Source of the DNA: an uncultured Alphaproteobacteria bacterium
Lineage (GTDB): Bacteria > Pseudomonadota > Alphaproteobacteria > Rs-D84
Direction: 5' to 3'
Length of the DNA: 48,963 nucleotides
Assembly (NCBI GenBank): GCA_947305255.1
Contig: CAMZDE010000002.1
Span: 1 to 48,963 of the forward strand
Every line of letters starts with the position of its first letter. Within the stretch, counting starts at the first letter, position 1. The position numbers and the translations under genes are program-made. The notes beneath the pieces were generated by a model, which searched no databases, was not told the DNA's origin, and worked only from the letters and a program-made list of their open reading frames with translations. This document shows, one piece after another, positions 22,069 through 29,871 of the stretch.

Positions 22069-24489
22069 TTATGCCGCATACGAATGATCGGTCATCCAAT
22101 CATTATAGATTTGAACCATTTTGCCGTTATCCATCTTTTTCTGTAATTTTTTCGTGCTGAATCTGAAAATGTTTTTAGTATGCCCAGTTTGCAAGAAATC
22201 CCAAAAACCCATTAATTCATTATATTTATTTTTATGATCTGAATCCCAATCTTGATAGCGTTGATTGCGTTTGGTAATGCTGTCCTGGCATGTGTTTATC
22301 ACAGATTGCGCGTTTTCGTAATCATTTATATTTTGTGACAATATGTCGTTTTGATTTTTTTCAGCAGTCAATCTGTTATTGATATTTTGAATTGCTGCGC
22401 GCGCATTTGCTAATCTTTGTTGAACGTTCGGATTAAATGTTGCGATGATACCGCCCGTGGCCTGATATCTGGTATCTATGTCTTGAATTTTTTTGTTTAT
22501 TGCGTTTAAATCTTTTTGGGCCTTGGTCAGTTGTTGTTTCAAAATATCGGCCTGTTGCGCTTCTAGTTGGTTATTAGGTGTGCCGCCCAATCCGCGAAGT
22601 TGCGCTTCCAATCCCAAAATTTCCGCTTCTTTGTTTTGTTTGTTTGTTTGTTCTTGTAAATATACCCTATGGTCTTCTTCCGTTTGTACCAATGGTGCAA
22701 TCGCTTGTTCCAAATTATGGATATTTTCAGACAAACGATTTTCGCGCAAACGTCCATTTGTTAAATCGGTTTTTCGCTGGGTCAATGTCACATTTTGATT
22801 CAATCCTAAATTCGCCTGAGCGGTATTTTGAATGCCGGTCTGTCTTTGGATTTCTTGGGTATCGGCGTTATTTTGAGGTGTGACATAATTGTTCAAGAAA
22901 TCGTTTTTATCTTGTTGATTTTGTTGTTCCCATTCGTCGGATTTTTGTTGTAATTTTCCAGAATGATTAAAACTGGTTCCTGTGCGACGAAGCCCATTTA
23001 CAACACCCGTAACCGCATAGCCAGTCGTTTGAATGCCAAACTTTATAGTTTTATCCACGGCCTTTGTTATCGATTTTATATTTGCGTCTTTGTTCCATGA
23101 CAAACCGCCGTCCGAAAACAAAGTCAAATCTGTTTTGTTTAATGCGTCCATTCTGCGCGAAGTGAATAACCCATATCGCATCACAGACAAAACCTCCATA
23201 GCGGTTTTTGCTTCATCGATTTTGTTGTCGTTGATTGCCTTTAAGACCATTTCTTCAATCAATCTGTGCATTTGGCGACCATTACGCAAAGCACCTTCAA
23301 AAGCCTTTGGCATAGTGCTTTTTAATTCCTGCATCATATCGACAAACCATTTGAAATGGGCGTCGCCAGTTGGTGTTTTGTCTTTCAGTCTTTTTGCAAT
23401 ATTTGATTGTTTATCTAAGACCGCACCAATTCCATCCACAGGTTTAATCTTTTCGCCGTCTAATGCGGCAATAATGCTTTTTGTTGTTGGTTTTACATAT
23501 ATATGATCGCGATGCGCAGTCACATATTTTTTCAGCGTATCTGAATACGTGTCTTTGACATTGTCTTCTATGCGTTGCCAAAGTGTTTTTTGATCGTCAC
23601 GTTTCGGTGCAACGTAATCTTTTTCAGTTATCTTGCCAGTATAATCAGTTTTTGCAATTGCTTCGTCTAATTGCTTTGAAATTTTACCTTTGTCATAATT
23701 TTTGAATACACTATAAACCTTGGTCTTGTCGTGCAAAGTATTCAAAATTTTCTGGTATTCTTGCTTAAATTCATTCAGTTTTGTCGGGTCAACAACAGCC
23801 TCTTGGTTTAATCCGCTTATTATCCCGTTCAAATCCAAATTTTCCAAAGTTTGAACCAATGCTTGATTGCTGATGTCGCCGTATTCCAATCTGCTGGCCA
23901 ACGAAGATATAATCCGGACGAGTTTATTACGAACATTCGGATCAGATTTATATTTTCCTTTGGTCAAAGATTCGATGAAATCTTTATATTCATTGTAATC
24001 GTCGTTAAACAGACCGCTGAACATAGCAAAACTGTTAATAGATGGGTCTTTGAGAACGCTGGTGACAAAATTGTCTATGCTAGTGACAGTTTGTTGATTC
24101 AACGGTGGCAAAGAAAAAATCTTTGTTCGTGGGTCGCCAAAATATTCGTCTAAGAATTTTGTTGCGTCGGAATTGTCTTTGAAAGAATCCCGATTAGCAG
24201 ACATTTCAACCAAAGCATTTTGAATCGATAAAAACAACGATTCCCAAAGAGAATTATCAACATTACCGGCCGCATCTACAAAAGCCGTCGCCGCATCTGG
24301 CAAATCGTTTTGAACCAATTTTCCATTTGCGTTGGTGTGCATCAAATCCTTTTTCCACGATTTCATATCGCCGCGGAAATCGTCTTTTTTGGCGTAATCA
24401 TCAAACCGCGCCCGAATTTCAGGCGGCATTTCGTTAAAATGTCTTTGACGGAAATATAATAACAAAAAATCTTTGACTGACATCGCCAT
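22069..24489 (-). CDS. Large orphan protein, 806 aa, with coiled-coil C-terminus
   Basis: Not recognised. It has no signal peptide or clear membrane helix. Residues 1-500 look helical and globular. Residues about 520-770 are Gln/Asn-rich and predicted coiled coil by eye (repeated NLEQAIAPLVQTEEDHRVYLQEQ-like heptads). The extreme C-terminus resumes a folded pattern (YQDWDSDHKNKYNELMGFWDFLQTG). The start at 24489 (MAMSVKD) is set by AAAGGGGTGG; a longer upstream reading lacks a Shine-Dalgarno. It could be a structural, effector or phage-derived protein, but nothing in the sequence decides. Confidence 0.75.
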   Translation of the reverse strand: MAMSVKDFLLLYFRQRHFNEMPPEIRARFDDYAKKDDFRGDMKSWKKDLMHTNANGKLVQNDLPDAATAFVDAAGNVDNSLWESLFLSIQNALVEMSANRDSFKDNSDATKFLDEYFGDPRTKIFSLPPLNQQTVTSIDNFVTSVLKDPSINSFAMFSGLFNDDYNEYKDFIESLTKGKYKSDPNVRNKLVRIISSLASRLEYGDISNQALVQTLENLDLNGIISGLNQEAVVDPTKLNEFKQEYQKILNTLHDKTKVYSVFKNYDKGKISKQLDEAIAKTDYTGKITEKDYVAPKRDDQKTLWQRIEDNVKDTYSDTLKKYVTAHRDHIYVKPTTKSIIAALDGEKIKPVDGIGAVLDKQSNIAKRLKDKTPTGDAHFKWFVDMMQELKSTMPKAFEGALRNGRQMHRLIEEMVLKAINDNKIDEAKTAMEVLSVMRYGLFTSRRMDALNKTDLTLFSDGGLSWNKDANIKSITKAVDKTIKFGIQTTGYAVTGVVNGLRRTGTSFNHSGKLQQKSDEWEQQNQQDKNDFLNNYVTPQNNADTQEIQRQTGIQNTAQANLGLNQNVTLTQRKTDLTNGRLRENRLSENIHNLEQAIAPLVQTEEDHRVYLQEQTNKQNKEAEILGLEAQLRGLGGTPNNQLEAQQADILKQQLTKAQKDLNAINKKIQDIDTRYQATGGIIATFNPNVQQRLANARAAIQNINNRLTAEKNQNDILSQNINDYENAQSVINTCQDSITKRNQRYQDWDSDHKNKYNELMGFWDFLQTGHTKNIFRFSTKKLQKKMDNGKMVQIYNDWMTDHSYAA

Positions 24490-24538
24490 TGTGCCACCCC
24501 TTTGGTTTGTTGTGATGTATCCACACACCACAACATGT

Positions 24539-24567
24539 ATTATAATACTTTTTTGCCTGATTTTCAA
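24539..24567 (-). promoter_or_regulatory. Promoter for the 806-aa orphan
   Basis: Minus strand TTGAAA (24562-24567), a 17-nt spacer and TATAAT (24539-24544). The -10 lies in a GTATTATAATAC palindrome. Confidence 0.7.
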
Positions 24568-24612
24568 GTGTGGGCGTATGGTTTCATTCCTGTCAACAAT
24601 TGGTTCGGGTGA

Positions 24613-24621
24613 TGCTATAAT
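24613..24621 (+). promoter_or_regulatory. Extended -10 promoter of 24629 gene
   Basis: TGCTATAAT is an extended -10 element (TGn plus TATAAT). Seven bases separate it from the GTG at 24629, so transcription should begin at or next to the start codon. There is no convincing -35 box. Confidence 0.55.
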
Positions 24622-24628
24622 TTACAAT

Positions 24629-25249
24629 GTGAATGTGATAAATATATTCTTGAAAATGATACCGTATGTCCTGTCTATCGCAGGCGGCATTTTTGTCTTT
24701 GATTTTTCGCAAAAATACCTGCATAGCCCCGGTTGGATAGATTTAATGGATAATGTGGCGGCGTCGTTATTAGCGATTCCATTGGTGTTTTTGTTCTATG
24801 ATTATTCTAATTTTCTGGTGACGCGTCGTGTGCATAAACATCAGCACGCCAATGTTATAAACGCATTGGACGGACATTTGTTCAAAATATTAGCATACAT
24901 GAAAAATATTATAGGATTGCCGCGTATCGAAGTTCCTATGCAGGACATAAATTTGAACTATAAAAAACTAAATTTTGATAAAAAATACGTTCGCGGAATC
25001 AAGAAACAACTGGGCCTATTGGAAGATTTGCTATATAAATCCGACAAAATAGAAGTTTTGGACCCCCAACACACACAAATATTGTCGTTCATCGCCCAAG
25101 AGTTAAATCAAATCCTTAATGAATTAAAATTTCACAATTCGCCCAAAGAAATTGCGCGATATCTGGAAACCACGCTTTCTATGATAGACGATTGGTTTTA
25201 TTCCACAGGATACACAACGCGTAAGAAAATGCAGTCGACCGCAGAATAA
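24629..25249 (+). CDS. Small membrane protein, 206 aa
   Basis: Not recognised. It has two N-terminal membrane helices (IPYVLSIAGGIFVFDF and NVAASLLAIPLVFLFYDY), then a cytoplasmic helical domain of about 130 residues rich in charged and aromatic residues (LGLLEDLLYKSDKI, ILSFIAQELNQILNELKF). Longer in-frame readings exist upstream, but the extended -10 element at 24613-24621 makes the GTG at 24629 the likely first codon, giving a leaderless message. It is divergent from the 806-aa orphan with promoters back to back. Confidence 0.65.
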   Translation: MNVINIFLKMIPYVLSIAGGIFVFDFSQKYLHSPGWIDLMDNVAASLLAIPLVFLFYDYSNFLVTRRVHKHQHANVINALDGHLFKILAYMKNIIGLPRIEVPMQDINLNYKKLNFDKKYVRGIKKQLGLLEDLLYKSDKIEVLDPQHTQILSFIAQELNQILNELKFHNSPKEIARYLETTLSMIDDWFYSTGYTTRKKMQSTAE

Positions 25250-25282
25250 CCAAGAAGCAAATCAGCCCCTGAATTTTTTTGT

Positions 25283-25311
25283 TTGCGTTGAATTTCAAAA
25301 TTTGATAAAAT
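25283..25311 (+). promoter_or_regulatory. Promoter of leader RNA copy 4
   Basis: TTGCGT (25283-25288), a 17-nt spacer and TAAAAT (25306-25311), 9 nt before the first leader hairpin. Confidence 0.75.
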
Positions 25312-25320
25312 AATCAACGT

Positions 25321-25493
25321 CAGAAAGAATATTTTCTGATGGGGTGTAACGACCCGTGTCGAACTGCGTCAGGGATGACGTAAAATTTCTCCAACATATG
25401 GTTGGAGGGTTGCCGAATATATAGAATAAGGCACACAATTTCAGTTCGAATTGTCGTTAACCTCCAACCACCCGATTCTTTTTCTGGTGGTTG
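25321..25493 (+). ncRNA. Structured leader RNA, copy 4
   Basis: Same helix order: CAGAAA/TTTCTG (from 25321); GGGT/ACCC; GTCA/TGAC; TCTCCAAC..GGTTGGAG; TGCC/GGCA closing the GAATATA loop; ACAATT/AATTGT; and CAACCACC/GGTGGTTG (ending 25493). GGTTGGAGG (25400-25408) can alternatively pair with CCTCCAACC (25461-25469). The TGCC/GGCA helix replaces GCCGT/ACGGC of copy 1 with pairing kept. Confidence 0.82.
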
Positions 25494-25527
25494 TTCGTTG
25501 TTAAAACCAACAGAAGGAGAGGAAACT

Positions 25528-26157
25528 ATGACAACAAAATCAATATTATTTGCGATACTTGCAACATTGCCATTTGTCGCACGTGCAGAAAATATATCAG
25601 GGGCAATGTATATCGCGCCGTCCGTGGCAGATAACAATCATCCCGCGCCAACAACAAACGCAAACGCACCGTATGGTCGTGTGAATATTGATGTCGCCGA
25701 CCAAGACCATATCGCCACAACTGCGTATGTCAAAGGTGCGTATAATAGTGCGATTGCAGCGGTGAATACATCAATTGATGAAGCAGTATCAGAAACAATT
25801 CGTGTTCTTGAACAACAAGGGTTATATGATAAACAAGATAAATTATTAAATGCCGATGGTGACGAAATATTACAAGATGTAACATCTGGTTCGCAAATAG
25901 ATTCGGAGATTGGTAATAGTCTTGTAAATTTGTACGACGATGATGAATACGAAGCGTTTAGAGATGATATTATTAATGGTTATGGTTTTGAACCTGATAC
26001 TAGTTTAATGACAGCTGGTGCAATATTTGACACAATACATTATGTAAATAAACATCTTGTTGACGCCATAGGCGAAAAACGTGTCACAATATACACAACC
26101 TGGGACGATGATAGTGCAAACGCCACGACGCAGGTATCTTTGACAAGCGCAAATTAA
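25528..26157 (+). CDS. Exported protein of a three-copy paralogous family (copy 3)
   Basis: This 209-residue protein has a signal peptide ending FVARA and a mature start ENISGAMYIAP. It shares NHPAPTT, YGRVNID, DHIATTAYVKGAYNSAIAAV and the C-terminal RVTIYTTWDDDSANATTQV with the other two copies. The middle is the longest of the three and very acidic (LYDDDEYEAFRDDIING). AAGGAGAGGAAACT precedes the ATG at 25528; the longer reading from 25402 would translate the leader and is rejected. Function unknown. Confidence 0.85.
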   Translation: MTTKSILFAILATLPFVARAENISGAMYIAPSVADNNHPAPTTNANAPYGRVNIDVADQDHIATTAYVKGAYNSAIAAVNTSIDEAVSETIRVLEQQGLYDKQDKLLNADGDEILQDVTSGSQIDSEIGNSLVNLYDDDEYEAFRDDIINGYGFEPDTSLMTAGAIFDTIHYVNKHLVDAIGEKRVTIYTTWDDDSANATTQVSLTSAN

Positions 26158-26236
26158 TCGGGTGGGGCGTTCGGCAAAAATGCCTAGGTATACAAACAAA
26201 TTGCCGTCGCTGGCACTTTTTTGACATAATTATGGC

Positions 26237-26307
26237 GTGGATTCGGATACACTATCGATAACAACATTTTGTTTTCCAATTCAAAACGGTAAAGTGTCTG
26301 AATCCAC
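26237..26307. repeat. Inverted repeat in the 26.2 kb gap
   Basis: GTGGATTC.GATACACT (26237-26252) is inverted at AGTGTCTGAATCCAC (26293-26307), leaving a loop of about 40 nt. There is no T-tract. The gap of about 265 bp between the family gene and tRNA-Lys holds nothing else I can support. Confidence 0.5.
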
Positions 26308-26422
26308 ATTTTTATGCAAATTGTGATGTGATATAAAAAATCAAAAATCTCAATTTTTTGCTTGATTTTCTTTTTTTTATATGTCAAAATATGCCCCGAA
26401 CGCCGAAAGGTGGACCGAGTTT

Positions 26423-26498
26423 GGAGACATAGCTCAGTTGGTAGAGCAAATGACTTTTAATCATTGGGTCCAGGGTTCGAATCCCTGTGTCTCCACCA
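26423..26498 (+). tRNA. tRNA-Lys (anticodon TTT)
   Basis: Acceptor GGAGACA/TGTCTCC, anticodon stem AATGA/TCATT around loop CTTTTAA (anticodon TTT), T-arm CAGGG-TTCGAAT-CCCTG, A73 and encoded CCA. 76 nt. Confidence 0.97.
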
Positions 26499-26535
26499 AA
26501 AATTTATCCCCCGTGAAAACGGGGGATAAATTTTT
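26499..26535 (+). terminator. Terminator of tRNA-Lys
   Basis: AAATTTATCCCCC pairs with GGGGGATAAATTT around a GTGAAAAC loop, with T5 at the end. Confidence 0.9.
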
Positions 26536-26572
26536 GGTGGACATGGTTTGATTTGAATGCGTCGCAACAAGG

Positions 26573-26820
26573 TTGCCAAGGGTTCGACAACAAGTAGATT
26601 TTGCAAGTAAATCGTGGCAAAATCGTCACGGTTGCCCCGCAGCCGGCACTTTGTGCCGTGCGAGGGAATCCCTGTTCGAACCCGAAGAAAGGGTTCGACC
26701 CGCAGGCGAAAGGCAGACGTTCGTCGGCCGGTTCGCAAAGCGAATGAACCAAGGGGAATGAAGCGAAGCAAAATCGTCACGGTTGCCCCGCAGGTACAAA
26801 GTGTCGAGAAAATCCCTGTG
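26573..26820 (+). repeat. Decayed tRNA-Lys T-arm copies split by inserted repeats
   Basis: Halves of the tRNA-Lys T-arm (GGGTTCGA and AATCCCTGT) recur out of context. AAGGGTTCGA ends at 26698 and AATCCCTGTG resumes at 26811. The 113 bp between them begin with the CCCGCAGGCGA.AGGCAGACG repeat found in the tRNA-His T-arm copy at 3053. A further half-site pair (about 26579 and 26665) flanks another insert. A 26-bp direct repeat (26617-26642 and 26768-26793) lies inside. No open reading frame here looks like a gene. Confidence 0.65.
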
Positions 26821-26849
26821 GAACCTGAAATAGTGGCTTTGCGTGTCGC

Positions 26850-27107
26850 TTATTTTTTATCTTTGTCTTCGCCAGTGTCGTCGCTGGTCACAAATTTAAA
26901 GAAATCTTGTGGTTTTGCCCCAGTTGCGGCCAATATTTTCGCGATGCTGTTCGTTGACGGCCATCGTGGTTGTCCAAATACAGTCTTACGTTTGCTTTTG
27001 TTAAAGGTTGTCGGATCTAACCCGCTAAGTTTTGCCAATCCAGAGCAAGACATTCCGTGTTCACGAGCAAATAATTCAATCGCATGCCATATTTGATGAT
27101 GTGTCAT
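26850..27107 (-). CDS. Standalone HTH (XRE-like) protein, 85 aa
   Basis: This matches the N-terminal DNA-binding domain of alphaproteobacterial S24-family repressors: HQIWHAIELFAREHGMSCSGLAKLSGLDPTTFNKSKR, then PRWPSTNSIAKILAATGAKPQDFFKFV. In those proteins an autocleaving S24 peptidase domain follows. Here the protein stops after a short charged tail (TSDDTGEDKDKK), so it cannot self-cleave. GGGGGGAAAACATT precedes the ATG. Either a cut-down regulator or the remnant of a longer repressor; the clean tail and good promoter favour a working small protein. Confidence 0.82.
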   Translation of the reverse strand: MTHHQIWHAIELFAREHGMSCSGLAKLSGLDPTTFNKSKRKTVFGQPRWPSTNSIAKILAATGAKPQDFFKFVTSDDTGEDKDKK

Positions 27108-27165
27108 AATGTTTTCCCCCCTATTGTTTTGTTTTTAGTTTGGTTAGTTTTTACTTCGTTTGGGT

Positions 27166-27194
27166 ATATTATCAAATAAAGAGAAAAAAATCAA
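27166..27194 (-). promoter_or_regulatory. Promoter for the HTH gene
   Basis: Minus strand TTGATT (27189-27194), a 17-nt spacer and TAATAT (27166-27171). The gap 27108-27369 holds no other feature I can support. Confidence 0.6.
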
Positions 27195-27369
27195 TTAAAA
27201 CAACCATAATAAGAAAAGAAACCTATTGTGAAAAATAGTGTTTACTGTTGTGATGGCAGATTTGTGCGGTGTTTTTATCTTTAAAGCTATATAGAAAGAA
27301 AATATTAAAACTAATAAAAATACCCTAAAATTCGATTCGAATTAATAATCCCAGAATCAAAAGATTTTG

Positions 27370-27744
27370 TTATCTTATGCGTTTGATTTCCATACCGACA
27401 ACGTGTTCACGGTTCAATTCTTCGCGCGATACAAATTTGGTAATAATGTTCATCAATTCATCAATGTTTTGAAATCCAGAACGCTTAATATCGATTTTTT
27501 TAAACAAATTCTCAAAATCAGGCGCAACATGCATATTTAAAACTTCGCAGATAATATATTCGTCTGTGTTTTCAGCATCAAACAGTAAAAATTTGTCGCC
27601 AATTTTAACTTTTTTGCGTTTGTCGTCGTACGCGCGTAATTCAATGTCTTTTTGCCCAGATTTTATCATTTCAAAATATTTGTGCCGAACACTCATAGTG
27701 AACTGATACGTAATGTCAGATTGAATGTTTTTATCTTTTGTCAT
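27370..27744 (-). CDS. ASCH/PUA-like domain protein, 124 aa
   Basis: This is an ASCH-type fold, a beta-barrel related to PUA RNA-binding domains. Evidence is HKYFEMIKSGQKDIELRAYDDKRKKVKIGDKFLLFD, the family's usual 'F..I..G.K..E.R......I..GD...F' pattern, followed by YIICEVLNMHV. Known ASCH proteins are RNA- or nucleoside-interacting, and some are amidohydrolases; no catalytic role is claimed here. AAGGAACAATCTC precedes the ATG. A second, different ASCH protein is at 36142. Confidence 0.75.
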   Translation of the reverse strand: MTKDKNIQSDITYQFTMSVRHKYFEMIKSGQKDIELRAYDDKRKKVKIGDKFLLFDAENTDEYIICEVLNMHVAPDFENLFKKIDIKRSGFQNIDELMNIITKFVSREELNREHVVGMEIKRIR

Positions 27745-27848
27745 GAGATTGTTCCTTATGTTAATATTTTGACATTGTTACTTGTCTTTGACCAGTGATT
27801 AAACCATCGAGTGTCTTGATTAGTTTTGTTTTTTCTTTGTTTTATTAC

Positions 27849-27877
27849 AAAATAGTAGAAAGCAGGATTGAAATCAA
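27849..27877 (-). promoter_or_regulatory. Possible promoter for the 27744 ASCH gene
   Basis: Minus strand TTGATT (27872-27877), a 17-nt spacer and TATTTT (27849-27854). It implies a leader of about 100 nt. Confidence 0.4.
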
Positions 27878-28089
27878 TACAAAATAGGGATAAAATAGGC
27901 TCAAATAGAGAAAAAGGTTAGAGAAAACCAAATAAAAATCGCTCTTTTTGGGAACTATGTAATTTTGGGCACGTTTGTATAAACATCGGTCGAACAAGAG
28001 GTGTCTCGGATTTGCTTGCTTAGCTTTAGTAAAAATATTTCAAACCTAATACGACATATTCAGACAAAAAACTTTATTTTGTTTTGGTC
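27878..28089. other. AT-rich gap with no supported feature
   Basis: I see short AAATAGG-type repeats near 27885-27925 and nothing else; no convincing reading frame, RNA or terminator. Confidence 0.5.
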
Positions 28090-28118
28090 AAGCATCAAAA
28101 CGGGCGTTTTAGATGCTT
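28090..28118. promoter_or_regulatory. Hairpin/dyad overlapping the cysS promoter
   Basis: AAGCATC.AAACG and CGTTT.GATGCTT form a strong dyad whose right arm overlaps the cysS -35 box. It could be an operator or the terminator of an upstream transcript. Confidence 0.5.
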
Positions 28119-28144
28119 GACTTATTATATTTTTGAGCTAGAAT
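28117..28144 (+). promoter_or_regulatory. Promoter for cysS
   Basis: TTGACT (28117-28122), a 16-nt spacer and TAGAAT (28139-28144). Confidence 0.65.
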
Positions 28145-28181
28145 CATAGGAGAAACAACACAAAAAATAGCGGTTATTACA

Positions 28182-29624
28182 ATGACAGAACAAATATCTT
28201 TTTACAATACGATGTCCAGAGCTATCGACAAAGTGGAACCAGTAGATGGCAAAGAAGTGAAAATGTATTGCTGCGGTCCAACAGTTTATAATTATGCCCA
28301 TATTGGAAATTTAAGAACATATGTTTTTGAAGATTTGTTGGCGAAAACAATTCGTTTGGCCGGTTATAAATTGAAACATGTTATGAATATAACGGACGTG
28401 GGACATTTAACCAGTGATGCAGATACTGGTGATGATAAAATGTTGCTAGCGGCCGAAAGGGAAAAAATGCAAGTGCTGGAACTTGCTCGTAAGTATGAAA
28501 AGGTGTTTTTCGATCATACCGCTGCTTTGGGAATAAATCGTCCTGATGTTGTTGCACGTGCTACGGAACATATTCCAGATATGATAGCTTTTGTAAAAAA
28601 ATTAGAAGAAAAAGGTTTTGCATACTTTTCTAACGGTAATGTGTATTTTGATACGTCTAAATTCCCAAATTATGGGCAATTATCTAAACAAAATCGCACT
28701 GAATTAAAACACGGTGCCAGAGTAGAGCAAGATGAAAACAAGCGGAACCCATCTGACTTTGTATTATGGTTTACAACATCAAAATTTGAAAATCAGGTAT
28801 TACAGTGGGATTCTCCGTGGGGGCGTGGCTATCCAGGTTGGCATATTGAATGCTCTGTTATGGCGATGAAATACTTAGGTGAGAGAATAGACATCCATTG
28901 TGGTGGTATAGATCATATTGCTGTTCATCACGAAAATGAAATTGCCCAAAGTGAGGCTTATTTGGGTCATAAATGGGTTAATTGTTGGATACATGCGGCT
29001 TTTTTGCAGATGAAAGATGGAAAAATGTCTAAATCAAAAGGTGAGTTTTTAACTTTGGATACATTGATAGCCAAGGGTTATAAACCAGAACACTACAAAT
29101 ATTTCTGCTTGACCTCTCACTATAAAACGTCTTCTAATTTTAGTTTTGATGCGTTAGATGCTGCTAAAAATGCTTACGAATCTTTGGTAAGCAAAATTAA
29201 AGAGCTTAAACAGTCTGTATCAGACAATAAAACCGTGGATATTGAATTAGAAAGTTCTTATATCAAGAAATTCAATAGCTTTATGTTTAATGATTTAAAA
29301 ACACCGCAAGCATTAGCGGTTGTTTGGGAAGTGTTGAGAAATCCAGCGATGCCACCAAAATCTAAACTGAATTTTATGGAACATACAGATAAAATTTTTG
29401 GTTTGTCGTTGGAAGGCATAATAAAAGAACGCGAAGCGGAATTGATGTTACCAGATAACATTTCTAAAATCATAGAACAACGTCAACAAGCTAGAATGGC
29501 GAAAGATTGGAAAAAATCTGATGAATTGAGAGATGTATTGCTTGATAAAGGGTATGGGATTAAAGATTTACCTAATAATCAATTCCAAGTATTTGCTATA
29601 AAAAAAAATTTAATTGAACGTTAA
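28182..29624 (+). CDS. cysS: Cysteinyl-tRNA synthetase
   Basis: It charges tRNA-Cys. The 480-residue, full-length enzyme has class I motifs: CCGPTVYNYAHIGNLRTYVFED (HIGH box and first zinc Cys), GWHIECSVMA with the zinc Cys, HHENEIAQSEA with zinc His/Glu, and KMSKSKGEF (KMSKS loop). The C-terminal anticodon-binding helices are present. No Shine-Dalgarno lies within normal distance of the ATG (GGAG is about 27 nt away). Base composition is more AT-rich than in ligA or rne. It sits next to the peptide cluster, so it may be the only cellular CysRS or a second, possibly self-protecting copy; the window cannot decide. Confidence 0.95.
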   Translation: MTEQISFYNTMSRAIDKVEPVDGKEVKMYCCGPTVYNYAHIGNLRTYVFEDLLAKTIRLAGYKLKHVMNITDVGHLTSDADTGDDKMLLAAEREKMQVLELARKYEKVFFDHTAALGINRPDVVARATEHIPDMIAFVKKLEEKGFAYFSNGNVYFDTSKFPNYGQLSKQNRTELKHGARVEQDENKRNPSDFVLWFTTSKFENQVLQWDSPWGRGYPGWHIECSVMAMKYLGERIDIHCGGIDHIAVHHENEIAQSEAYLGHKWVNCWIHAAFLQMKDGKMSKSKGEFLTLDTLIAKGYKPEHYKYFCLTSHYKTSSNFSFDALDAAKNAYESLVSKIKELKQSVSDNKTVDIELESSYIKKFNSFMFNDLKTPQALAVVWEVLRNPAMPPKSKLNFMEHTDKIFGLSLEGIIKEREAELMLPDNISKIIEQRQQARMAKDWKKSDELRDVLLDKGYGIKDLPNNQFQVFAIKKNLIER

Positions 29625-29629
29625 TTTGT

Positions 29630-29661
29630 AAAAAACGCACTTGATTTAGTGCGCTTTTTTC
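29630..29661 (+). terminator. Terminator of cysS
   Basis: CGCAC/GTGCG stem with a TTGATTTA loop, a flanking A6 run and T6. Confidence 0.85.
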
Positions 29662-29683
29662 TTGCCTATATGTCACGTACAAC

Positions 29684-29712
29684 AAAAAAAGCCGTCATCA
29701 GACGGCTTTTTT
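29684..29712. terminator. Bidirectional terminator between cysS and the peptide gene
   Basis: A7-GCCGTC, loop ATCA, GACGGC-T6. It ends the minus-strand peptide transcript and can also back up cysS termination. Confidence 0.85.
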
Positions 29713-29725
29713 ATTTTACAAATGA

Positions 29726-29839
29726 CTAATCATCGCTAGTGCAAGTACAAAAATTCGCTTCTTCAATAATCACAACCTGTTGAGCGGTTTTTTGCGTGGT
29801 TTGAGTTTTGTTTTTAGTGGTTTTAGTTTTTGTTGCCAT
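29726..29839 (-). CDS. Candidate RiPP precursor peptide, 37 aa
   Basis: A short gene with an excellent AAGGAG site 8 nt before its ATG and its own terminator. Residues 1-20 form a Lys/Thr/Gln-rich leader (MATKTKTTKN..., 8 Thr and 6 Lys). Residues 21-28 are QVVIIEEA, and the C-terminus is NFCTCTSDD. The layout of polar leader, hydrophobic recognition-like segment and short Cys/Thr/Ser core is typical of RiPP precursors. Two radical-SAM/SPASM enzymes are encoded divergently 148 bp away. No homology is claimed; the call rests on size, the Shine-Dalgarno sequence, composition and neighbours. Modification would most likely fall on Cys31, Cys33 or nearby Thr/Ser/Phe residues. Confidence 0.72.
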   Translation of the reverse strand: MATKTKTTKNKTQTTQKTAQQVVIIEEANFCTCTSDD

Positions 29840-29871
29840 GATAATCTCCTTGGGTAGATTGGTTTGCACAC

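Noticed and set aside
26457..26780. Reading frames across tRNA-Lys and the split repeats
   Set aside because: They cover a tRNA, a terminator and repeats; composition is driven by those features.
28090..28181. T-box riboswitch before cysS
   Set aside because: The promoter leaves a leader of only about 30 nt, too short for a T-box, and no T-box sequence or specifier stem is visible.
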